This document shows, piece by piece, positions 39,486 to 47,561 of a DNA stretch of 64,000 nucleotides. Origin of the DNA: an uncultured Candidatus Entotheonella sp. GTDB taxonomy: Bacteria > Tectomicrobia > Entotheonellia > Entotheonellales > Entotheonellaceae. Both the position numbers and the translations under genes were made by a program. The stretch covers positions 3,271,489 to 3,335,488 of the forward strand of contig OY282375.1 in NCBI GenBank assembly GCA_958295825.1, read 5' to 3'. The notes beneath the pieces are model-generated. The model was given only the letters and a program-made list of their open reading frames with translations, made no database searches and was not told where the DNA came from. Position 1 is the first letter of the stretch; each line of letters begins with the position of its first letter.

Positions 39486-40937
39486 TTACACCATCTGGTA
39501 TTCCTGCGTGGTGACGACCAACTGCAACAGCGCCACGATCGTGCGCTCCGCTTGGGCGGTTGACGCCGCGTCGGCGAAACTCACATCGCCCCAGGAGCGG
39601 GCGTAGTCGATGAGCCCGCCGCGAGTGCTGTCCGGCACTTCTAACGGCCCGACGATATGCAGGCAGGCGTCGACCAGTTCCTCGGCCGACAGGCCGCGGC
39701 CATTGGCGAGATCGCGGATGCGCTCGATGATGGCCTGGATACCAGGCTTGCCTGGATCACTGAGGACGCGGCTGGCGAAATTGACCCGCTGCACGTAGGC
39801 GCCGGTGTTGATCCACTCGCTGCCGCCCTGCCAGCCCTCGACGCTGGGTGGGTTCATCGGGAACTGCCCCATGGCGGCGCACACCCCGACGGCGGCGTAC
39901 GTATCGGGCGACGGCAATTCCAGGCCGCCGGCCAAGCGCAGGGTGCCGACTACCATCTCGACCGGGCTCTTGACGCGAGCAAAGCGCGCCGCTTCCGACT
40001 TGAAGAAGTCGGCGTTGAACAGGGCCCGCAGCATGGCGGAAACGTCGTAATCGGAATCGAAATAGGCTTGGCACATCAGATCAATGGCCTGCGAGTCGCG
40101 CGGCGCGGTGTGCGGCCATTGCGGCACGGGCACCTCGTCGGCAACGAAGAAGTGGTACAAATGGCGGGCGATGAAGCGCGGCGTCGCTTCCTGCCGGCAG
40201 ATGACGGCGACCACGTCCGCGCCGTTCAGGTCCCCTGTCTCGCCGAGGAATGTTTTATCGTCGTGGTCATGGTCCGTGTCGTCATACTCGAATTGCCAGG
40301 CGATGTAGCCGTAGGGCCGCGCGGTGTTGTTGCGCATTCGGATAGACATGTAATCGGGGTTGACCACCCGCCAGCCGGTGAAGGCGCGGGCGCATTCCTT
40401 GATGTCGTCCTCGGTATAATTGCCCACGCCCATCGAAAACAGCTCCAGAATTTCCCGCCCGTAGTTCTCGTTGATCGAGCCCTTGTGGTTATCCTGGTTG
40501 TCCAGCCACATCATCATGGCGGGGTCGCGCGACAGCCGCAGCAACAAATCCTGGAAGCTGCCCATGCCGTGGTCGCGGAACATGTCGAGCTGGTTCGCCA
40601 CCATACGCGCCTGAATGAGCTTGGTGGCGGCGGTGGCAAAGACGCGATGCCAGAACAGGGACATCTTTTCGCGCAGCGGCGCCTGCGTTTGCACCATGCG
40701 GTAGATCCAGTAGGCGGCGCCGGCGGCATGGTTGCGCAGGTCGGACTGATCAACGTGGTAGCGGCGGATCAGGTCTTCCGGCACGGCGTCCGGCTGCGGG
40801 TTCAGAAGCGCCTCGACGGTGGCCTCGTAGCCTTGGTCGAGGCAATGGTCGAGTTCCTGCAAGGTGACGCCGAACCCGGCTCGCCTGAGCAGGTGCGCCA
40901 TCAGCGCGACGTCTTGCTTTGAATGCACAGTGGGCAT
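39486..40937 (-). CDS. DUF1800 protein
   Basis: 483 residues from ATG 40937 (AAGGA 7 nt upstream). Landmarks: VALMAHLLRRAGFGVTLQEL, KMSLFWHRVFAT, QNHKGSINENYGREILELFSMGVGNYTEDDIKECARAFTGW and FIARHLYHFFVADE. DUF1800 proteins accompany DUF1501 proteins widely, usually in secreted form; here no signal peptide is apparent. First gene of the minus-strand set 40937-33400, divergent from the TPP-enzyme gene. Confidence 0.93.
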   Translation of the reverse strand: MPTVHSKQDVALMAHLLRRAGFGVTLQELDHCLDQGYEATVEALLNPQPDAVPEDLIRRYHVDQSDLRNHAAGAAYWIYRMVQTQAPLREKMSLFWHRVFATAATKLIQARMVANQLDMFRDHGMGSFQDLLLRLSRDPAMMMWLDNQDNHKGSINENYGREILELFSMGVGNYTEDDIKECARAFTGWRVVNPDYMSIRMRNNTARPYGYIAWQFEYDDTDHDHDDKTFLGETGDLNGADVVAVICRQEATPRFIARHLYHFFVADEVPVPQWPHTAPRDSQAIDLMCQAYFDSDYDVSAMLRALFNADFFKSEAARFARVKSPVEMVVGTLRLAGGLELPSPDTYAAVGVCAAMGQFPMNPPSVEGWQGGSEWINTGAYVQRVNFASRVLSDPGKPGIQAIIERIRDLANGRGLSAEELVDACLHIVGPLEVPDSTRGGLIDYARSWGDVSFADAASTAQAERTIVALLQLVVTTQEYQMV

Positions 40938-41123
40938 GCCAGCTTCCTTCTCGAAAGGGATCCCGATAATCGTCTCTTTGGCGTGAGGCGCGAATTATAC
41001 CAGACAATCCCCGCCCGTATAGGGGCGATTTGCGCCCCGCAGTGAGCCCGTTGCCCCACCGCAGGGGATGGAGTATTCTACGATTTTCGTACGTCACACC
41101 GCACAATTCCGGGAGGAAAGAGG

Positions 41124-42767
41124 ATGAATACACTGCAGGCCGTTGCGCGACTTCTGAAACTAGAGGGTGTCGAGTGGGTGGCATGCTTTCCGTCCAACAA
41201 TCTCATCGAAGAGGTGGCCAAGGAAGGCATCCGCACCATCATGTTCCGGCAGGAGCGCGGCGCCATGATGGCCGCCGACGGGTACAGCCGCATGCACGAC
41301 CGCAACAAGTTCGGCGTGGTCATCACCCAGGGCGGCCCCGGCTCCGAGAACTCTATGGGCGGCTTGGCCCAGGCCTTCGGCGACAACGTGCCCATCCTCT
41401 ACCTGCCCGGCGGCCCGGCGGTGAACCAGCACGATATTCGGCCCAATTTTTCCCCGGTGCGGACGTATCAGTCGGTATGCAAATACGGTGAGGTGATCTG
41501 GAAGCCGGACATGGTGGGCAGCGTCATGCGGCGCGCCTTTCACCACCTGCGCAACGGGCGTTCGGGTCCGGTCATCGTCGAGATCCCCGGGGATGTCGGC
41601 ACCGGCGAGGTGCCCGCTGCCGTGGTGCAGAACTACCAGCCGCCCAAGCGCCACCTGCAGGGGCCAGCGGCGGGCGACGTGAAGGACGCCGTCAAGCTGC
41701 TGCTGGGTGCCCGCAAGCCGCTCATCTGGTCCGGCATGGGCACCCTGATGTCGGGAGGCACCGGGGAGTTGCGGGAATTGGCCGAGCTGACGGAAGTGCC
41801 GGTCTACTGCACCATGCCCGGCAAGTCCGGCTTCGACGAGCGCCACCCGCTGGCCTTGGGCTCCGGCAGCGGCGCCACCGGCCTGCACGCGCGGCGCTGG
41901 ATTCAGGAATCCGACGTGCTGCTCGCCCTCGGCTCCAGCATGACCCGTACCACCTACGGCCAGCCCATCCCCGACGGCAAAACCATCATCCACAACACCG
42001 AAAGCATCGAGGACATCAACAAGGACTTTCCCGTTGCCGTCGGCCTGCCCGGCGATGCCCGTCTCGCCATTCGCATGCTCATTGACGAGGTGAAAGGCCA
42101 GATCGGCGAGAACGGCCGTAAGGGGCAGACCCAAGTGGCCGCCGAGATCGCCGAGGTGAAACAGCAGTGGATGTCCGAGTGGACCGACATTCTGCGCTCC
42201 GACGAGGTGCCGGTGACCGTCTACCGCATCATTGGCGAACTGGAGCGCAACTTGGACAAGGACAACAGCATTGTCACCCACGACGCCGGCACGCCGCGCG
42301 ACACCATCATGCCGTTCTACACGGCCACCGTGCCGCACAGCTACGTCGGCTGGGGCAAGACCACCCACCTCGGCTACGGTATCCCGCTGATGATCGGCAC
42401 GAAGCTCGCCAAGCCCGACAAGTTCTGCCTCAACTTCATGGGTGACGGCGCCTTCGGCATGTCCGGCCTGGATATCGAAACGTCCGTGCGGGCGGGTGCT
42501 CCCATCACCACCATCGTGCTGAACAACGGCGACATGGCGACTTACCCCGGCGGCTATCCGACGGCCCGCGAGGTGTTCAACGTCACCGCTATGACCGGCG
42601 ATTACGCCAAGATCGCCGAGGGTATGGGGGCCACCGGCATTACCGTCACCCAGCCCGACGAAGTGGCCGCTGCCCTGCAAAAGGCGCAGCAACTCAACGC
42701 CGAGGGCCGCACCGTGCTACTGGACATCCATACCAACTTCGAGGCCCGTCGGTCGCGTTTTGATTGA
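41124..42767 (+). CDS. Thiamine-pyrophosphate-dependent enzyme (acetolactate synthase-like)
   Basis: 547 residues, start at ATG 41124 with GGAGGAAAGAGG upstream. PYR domain with the catalytic Glu in FRQERGAMMAADGYSRM and GVVITQGGPGSENSMGGLAQA, a central domain around PLIWSGMGTLMSGGTGELRELA, and a PP domain with the GDGAFGMSGLDIE...NNGDMA metal/ThDP motif. It belongs to the acetohydroxyacid synthase/benzoylformate decarboxylase superfamily, but no small subunit is adjacent, so a catabolic decarboxylase or lyase is likely. The reaction cannot be assigned. Confidence 0.9.
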   Translation: MNTLQAVARLLKLEGVEWVACFPSNNLIEEVAKEGIRTIMFRQERGAMMAADGYSRMHDRNKFGVVITQGGPGSENSMGGLAQAFGDNVPILYLPGGPAVNQHDIRPNFSPVRTYQSVCKYGEVIWKPDMVGSVMRRAFHHLRNGRSGPVIVEIPGDVGTGEVPAAVVQNYQPPKRHLQGPAAGDVKDAVKLLLGARKPLIWSGMGTLMSGGTGELRELAELTEVPVYCTMPGKSGFDERHPLALGSGSGATGLHARRWIQESDVLLALGSSMTRTTYGQPIPDGKTIIHNTESIEDINKDFPVAVGLPGDARLAIRMLIDEVKGQIGENGRKGQTQVAAEIAEVKQQWMSEWTDILRSDEVPVTVYRIIGELERNLDKDNSIVTHDAGTPRDTIMPFYTATVPHSYVGWGKTTHLGYGIPLMIGTKLAKPDKFCLNFMGDGAFGMSGLDIETSVRAGAPITTIVLNNGDMATYPGGYPTAREVFNVTAMTGDYAKIAEGMGATGITVTQPDEVAAALQKAQQLNAEGRTVLLDIHTNFEARRSRFD

Positions 42768-43462
42768 TAATCGGTGATGCCAGAAACAGTGAGCCCCGAG
42801 ACCGGGCGCAGACGGCCTTTATCCCCCCCTTAGTATCGCCCCCTGCTCTTAGCTCGACTTTGTACAGCTTTGGTCAAGTCAGTACGTATAACAGACCCAT
42901 GGTATCAAGCGCTGCCGATAGACCCGAAGGAGTTCACCCACTCGGTGTCGGGCGTTGATGTTGAAAAATACTCGCCCTCCCGCAGATGTTGCCGCACCGC
43001 TGCCAAAGCGTCGCTGAACGTCGCCTGCTCCTTGCCATGCCAAACGCTCCTTCGCACCGCCAAGCGACCGTTCAGATACAGGGCATGAGCCACCGCGAAT
43101 ACAAGCTCAGCAGACACGGCGGTGGTCCGTTCCATCGCCAAGTCCGACCCCTGATCTGCGTCTCAAAGCCCAAGTGGGCGCGGCTTTCCTCGAATGTTGT
43201 CTCGGTGCTCCAGCGCTTGATGAAACACGCCATCCGATCGCTGGCCTAGTCACTCACACGTCGAGACGTATGCCCGTGGCGGGTCATGGCGTCACCGTGA
43301 CGTACCAGAATCCATCTGAGCGGCAGCATCTGTCCCACAGGGAGAAGGAAGCCGTACAACCCCGCGCACCGTGAGAGAGGGTTGGGGGGAGGATCTGATC
43401 TGCAAGCATGAACGAGTCGGCGGATTTCAAACTGATACACTACCGACAATTTCTCGGCAAGA
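42768..43462. other. Gene-poor stretch with transposase remnant
   Basis: About 695 bp between the TPP-enzyme gene and the ABC importer. It contains the transposase fragment 42905-43245; the flanking parts (42768-42904 and 43246-43462) show no gene or structured repeat. Confidence 0.5.
42905..43245 (-). pseudogene. DDE transposase C-terminal remnant, second copy of the family at 22.8 kb
   Basis: The minus strand reads ETTFEESRAHLGFETQ in one frame, then after a frameshift AVAHALYLNGRLAVRRSVWH and GKEQATFSDALAAVRQHLRE to a stop at 42905. It retains the natural C-terminus that the copy at 22809-23149 lacks. The two copies share the segment from GRLAVRR back to ETTFE with several differences, so they are old, independent insertions. 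Confidence 0.75.
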
Positions 43463-44371
43463 TCAGCGTCGCCGCATGCGCGGGTCCATGGCGTCGCGCA
43501 GGCCATCACCCATGTAGTTGATGCTCAATACGGTCAGCGAAATGGCCAAACCGGGCCAGACCACGCGCGCCGGCGTGAGGCCGAGGAAGGGCACGCCATC
43601 GTACAACAGCCGGCCCCAAGTCGGGAAATCGGATGGAAAGCCGAGGCCGAGAAAGCTCAGGGCGCTTTCCGTGATGATCGCCTGCGCGATGCCGAGGGTG
43701 GCGGAAACCGTGATCGGGCTCAGCGCGTTGGGGAGGACGTGCCGCACGATGATCCGGTGCGGCCGCGTGCCAACGCTGCGGGCGGCGAGCACGAACTCCC
43801 GCTGCTTGACCGCCAGTACTTCACCGCGCACGATGCGTGCGGTCTGCATCCAGCTCGTGATGCCGATGACGGCTACGATCAGGACGAAGAGGCCGACCTC
43901 CGGCCCCAGGACGGACCGCAGCGGATCCCGGAACAGCATGATGCTGACCAGCAGCAGTGGCAAAACCGGCAGCGCCAGAAAGAGATCGGTCAGCCGCATC
44001 AGCGGACCGTCGAGCCTCTGGAAGAAGCCCGCCAGGACGCCAACGCCGCTTCCGAGACTCAGTGAAAGCGCCATAGCGGCGACGCCCACGGCGAGTGAAA
44101 GCCGCCCGCCAGCCAGCACCCGGGCGAACATGTCGCGGCCGAGGTTGTCCGTGCCCATCGGGTGGGCAAGCGACATGCCCTGGTTCTTGGCCTTGTAGTC
44201 GAGGTATTGTGGATCAACGCCGTGGGTCATGGAGCCGAACAGCACCGCCACCGCGATCAGGATGAAGACCGCGGCACCGCCCAGCGCCCCCTTATGGCGC
44301 CAGAACTGATGCCAGACGTCCCGCGCCAGCGAGCGGTGCTGTGATCCGAGCACCGAAACGGCGTCAGTCAT
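43463..44371 (-). CDS. ABC transporter permease, DppC type
   Basis: 302 residues, N-terminal OppC-like segment and six predicted membrane helices. HPMGTDNLGRDMFARVLAGGR and the EAA loop (REFVLAARSVGTRPHRIIVRHVLPNALSPI) are characteristic of the dipeptide/oligopeptide/nickel permease family. It overlaps the DppB-type gene by 8 nt. Confidence 0.94.
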   Translation of the reverse strand: MTDAVSVLGSQHRSLARDVWHQFWRHKGALGGAAVFILIAVAVLFGSMTHGVDPQYLDYKAKNQGMSLAHPMGTDNLGRDMFARVLAGGRLSLAVGVAAMALSLSLGSGVGVLAGFFQRLDGPLMRLTDLFLALPVLPLLLVSIMLFRDPLRSVLGPEVGLFVLIVAVIGITSWMQTARIVRGEVLAVKQREFVLAARSVGTRPHRIIVRHVLPNALSPITVSATLGIAQAIITESALSFLGLGFPSDFPTWGRLLYDGVPFLGLTPARVVWPGLAISLTVLSINYMGDGLRDAMDPRMRRR

Positions 44372-45377
44372 AGCGAATCCTCGGATCCAGCACCCCGTAC
44401 AGCAGGTCCGCCAGCAGATTGAACACCACGATCAGCACCGCGAAGATGAACGTCACGGTCTGCACGGTGGGGATGTCGGCACTTTCGATGGCGCCGATCA
44501 GCAACTGGCCGACGCCGTTGATGCGGAATATCTGCTCGGTGATGATGGCCCCCGCGAAGGTGGACGGCAATCCCAATGCAATAACGGTGACGACCGGGAT
44601 CAGGCTGTTGCGCAGCACGTGGACGAGGATGACGACCGGTTCCGTCAGTCCCTTGGCGCGGGCGGTGCGCACGTATTCCTGGTTGAGATTGTCGAGAACC
44701 GCGGAGCGCGTGAAGCGGCTGAGTTGCGCCGCATTGTACAGCCCGAGCACCATCACCGGCATGACCATCTGCCTGACTTGGTAAACGAAGCTGTCGAAAT
44801 CCGTTACCTGGTGGGTCGTGTCGTAGATGGACGGCAGCCAGCCGAGCGTGGCGCTGAACACCACGATGAGGACGGTTCCCGTGAAGAAGGTCGGCACCGA
44901 GAAACCCACGGTGGTGACGAAGGTGCCGACGTGGTCGAAGATCGAATACTGGCGGTAGGCAGAGAAGACGCCAACGGGCACCGCGAGCAGAACCGCGACT
45001 AGGTAGGAAACGCCGACGACGGTCAGGGTCTGCGGCAGCCGGGTGGCGATCAGGTCCACGACCGGCGCGCGGGTCGACCAGGAGCGCACACGCAGACGCT
45101 CCTCGGAATTGCCGATTTCAACTCCCCACATGCGCTCAGCCAGGTTGAGCGGCTCATGGACCATGAACTGCGTAAGCCACCGGAGATACCGGACGTGGAA
45201 CGGCTGTCCGAGGCCAAGGTTCTCGCGGATGGCCTGCCGGGTCTCCGGGGGAATCGTCAGCGGCAGCTGGGCAGTCGGGTCGTTCGGCGCCAAGTCGAGC
45301 AGGGCGAACACGATGAAGCTGATCACCAGCAGCGTCGGGATTGAAAACAGCAGGCGCCGGGCCGCATATCTCAGCAT
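44364..45377 (-). CDS. ABC transporter permease, DppB type
   Basis: 337 residues. Starts MLRYAARRLLFSIPTLLVISF, with the EAA loop EYVRTARAKGLTEPVVILVHVLRNSLIPVVT and terminal FNLLADLLYGVLDPRIRYD. Heterodimer partner of the DppC-type protein encoded downstream. 43 bp separate it from the solute-binding-protein gene. Confidence 0.94.
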   Translation of the reverse strand: MLRYAARRLLFSIPTLLVISFIVFALLDLAPNDPTAQLPLTIPPETRQAIRENLGLGQPFHVRYLRWLTQFMVHEPLNLAERMWGVEIGNSEERLRVRSWSTRAPVVDLIATRLPQTLTVVGVSYLVAVLLAVPVGVFSAYRQYSIFDHVGTFVTTVGFSVPTFFTGTVLIVVFSATLGWLPSIYDTTHQVTDFDSFVYQVRQMVMPVMVLGLYNAAQLSRFTRSAVLDNLNQEYVRTARAKGLTEPVVILVHVLRNSLIPVVTVIALGLPSTFAGAIITEQIFRINGVGQLLIGAIESADIPTVQTVTFIFAVLIVVFNLLADLLYGVLDPRIRYD

Positions 45378-45420
45378 GGACTTGCCTCGCGCGCTCGGTG
45401 GGGCCGGGGGCCGGGCCGCG

Positions 45421-47139
45421 TCATTTCAGGCGATGCCACTCCTGGATGTTCCACACGGTAGCGTCCCAGGCGTTATGGCGGACACCGCCGAGGGACAACG
45501 CCCTGGCGGCGACCTCACCGCGATGGACTAGCGGGATCAACGCACCGTGGCCGACCAGCCTGTCGTTCATCTCCCGGGCGATGACGGCGCGTTGCTCGGT
45601 CCCAGCGGTCTTGGATAGCGACCTCGCCAACTCGTCGTATGCCGCGTCGCAGTAGCGCGGGATGTTCTGGCCGAGCCACTGGTTCTCGGGGCCCGGAATT
45701 TCATCGCAAATCCAGCCCTGCATGTAGTTCTGGGGATCGGTGCCGTCGAAGCTGTTGGTGTACATCTGGATGTCGGCGTAGAACTTCTGGTAGGTGTCCG
45801 GGCTTGACGGGTCGCCGCCGAAGAACACCGACGCGTTGATGTTCTTCAACTCGGTCTCCACGCCGATCTCCCGCCACATCTGTTTGATCAGCGCCTGGGT
45901 GCCCTGGCGGACGGAATTGGTCGAGGTCTGGTAAAGAATCGAAAGCCGCACGCCGTCCTTGGCGCGAATATCATCTCGGCCGCGAACCCAGCCAGCGTCG
46001 TCGAGCAGCTTGTTGGCGCCCGCAATATCCTGGATCTTGCACCAGTCGTTGACGGTCGAGGCATAGACCGCCGGGGCCGGCAGCACGCTGCAGGTCACCC
46101 GTCCGGCAGGCCCGTAACCGGCGGCGACCAGGATTTCCCGGTCGATCGCCATCGACAGCGCGCGCCGCACCGCCGCATCTGAGAGGAACGGGTGTGGATT
46201 GGCGCCGTCCTGGTAGGTTGACCGTTTATCGTCCAATGCCGGGTCTGGATTGGTGAGTTGCACCACCAGACGCTCGACCATGCTGCCAAAGGCCGAGACG
46301 ACCTCCCCCCTGCCCGCCGTAGCCATGGCGGCGAGGATTTCGGGCTCGACCTGGAGATTCCAAGCGTAGTCGAACTCACCGGTCTTCAGCACGGCGCGCG
46401 CCGCCGAAACGGCGTCCCCACCGCCCTTCAGCAGAACCGAGGAGAAGGCCGGCTGGTTGGGGTCGCGGTACCTGTCGTTCAATTCGTACAGGACGATGTC
46501 ATTCGGGCGGAATTCCGTCACCTTGAAGGGGCCGGTGCCAACCGGTCCGAAGTTTTGCTCGGCGCACGCCGGCGCCCTCGCACCCGTGCAAGCCTCGAAC
46601 TGCTTTTCCTGGATGACCGGCGAGACCGAACCGACGAACGGAACGTAGGGGAACGGCATGGGAACCTTGAACGTGATGCGCACCGTATGGCTATCAACGG
46701 CTTCGACGGCCTTCACGTCCTGAAACCGGCTGGCGGCGCTGCAGCCGCCTTCGGGGTCCATGCAGTAGGCCGCCGTGAACGCCACGTCCGCGGCGGTAAA
46801 CGGGCTTCCGTCCGACCACACCACATCGTCTCGCAGCCTCCAGGTGATCGACAGGAAATCCGTCGAGACCCCGCCGTTCTCAACGGTTGGAATCTCCACG
46901 ACCAAGGCCGGAACCATCCCGCCTTGCTCGTCATAGCGCGCCAGGGGCTCAAGAACCAGCGAAGCCGCGTGGATGTCCTTGGTTCCCCCGGACAGGAATG
47001 GGTTCAGGATGGACGGCGCCTGCCAATAAAGCATTTTCAATTGGCCGTCGCTGCCTCGCTCGCCAGCGGCAGCCGACACGAGCGACAGGATAGCAGCCAG
47101 GGTCAGGATGAACAGTCGCGGTTTCAATCGCACAGGCAC
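45421..47139 (-). CDS. ABC transporter family 5 solute-binding protein
   Basis: 572 residues with a Sec signal (PRLFILTLAAILSLVSAAAG). SBP_bac_5 features: LEPLARYDEQGGMVPALVVE, WRLRDDVVWSDGSPFTAADV, GTGPFKVTEFRPND and AVRRALSMAIDREILVAAGY. Delivers a peptide or similar ligand to the two permeases. No DppD/DppF ATPase gene follows; downstream lies only a transposase remnant, so the ATPases are elsewhere or were lost. Confidence 0.93.
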   Translation of the reverse strand: MPVRLKPRLFILTLAAILSLVSAAAGERGSDGQLKMLYWQAPSILNPFLSGGTKDIHAASLVLEPLARYDEQGGMVPALVVEIPTVENGGVSTDFLSITWRLRDDVVWSDGSPFTAADVAFTAAYCMDPEGGCSAASRFQDVKAVEAVDSHTVRITFKVPMPFPYVPFVGSVSPVIQEKQFEACTGARAPACAEQNFGPVGTGPFKVTEFRPNDIVLYELNDRYRDPNQPAFSSVLLKGGGDAVSAARAVLKTGEFDYAWNLQVEPEILAAMATAGRGEVVSAFGSMVERLVVQLTNPDPALDDKRSTYQDGANPHPFLSDAAVRRALSMAIDREILVAAGYGPAGRVTCSVLPAPAVYASTVNDWCKIQDIAGANKLLDDAGWVRGRDDIRAKDGVRLSILYQTSTNSVRQGTQALIKQMWREIGVETELKNINASVFFGGDPSSPDTYQKFYADIQMYTNSFDGTDPQNYMQGWICDEIPGPENQWLGQNIPRYCDAAYDELARSLSKTAGTEQRAVIAREMNDRLVGHGALIPLVHRGEVAARALSLGGVRHNAWDATVWNIQEWHRLK

Positions 47140-47205
47140 CTCCTCGCTGGTTTGTCAATGGCTCTACAATTGTGGATGGGTGTTGTCGTTGGAGAAAATT
47201 CGGTC

Positions 47206-47499
47206 TCAGCGATACGACAAGGAAGAATCACGAAGTGTTAGTAACGAACAACGGAGTTCAGCGTCGACGAGAAATGCCTGGGAGTAACGGCATCGCAGCA
47301 AACGTGAGGATGACCTCCGTTCCCGGCAGTTCCCGAAAAATTCGGGCCAACCGGTTTGGCCCAGAAGGAAAATGGAGGGAAAACGAACCGCCGCCGGTGC
47401 TCTCTGCAAATGATGGTCACACCTCCGCGTGATCTTGGTGCAGCCCGTCACCGGGTTCCAGGTTGCGTCCGTCCACTCGATTGCTGATTTGCCGCCCAT
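47206..47499 (-). pseudogene. DUF5131 (phage Gp37/Gp68-type) N-terminal fragment and possible TcmP debris
   Basis: From ATG 47499 the frame reads [20 protein letters not shown] then KITRRCDH, the conserved N-terminus of DUF5131 proteins (the three-Cys motif begins in GCTK...CDH), after which similarity stops. Further downstream, frame-shifted pieces such as [18 protein letters not shown] loosely resemble the DUF5131 partner TcmP. This looks like a collapsed two-gene module; the DUF5131 identification is fairly secure, the TcmP one tentative. Confidence 0.55.
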
Positions 47500-47561
47500 A
47501 ACTCAACACGCCAAATTATCCAGCCTGCCTTGTACTGTTTGCGCCACTTGTTCAGGAAAGG

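Noticed and set aside
41124..42767. Naming the TPP enzyme acetolactate synthase (ilvB)
   Set aside because: No regulatory subunit or ilvC neighbour, and many relatives of this type are catabolic decarboxylases.
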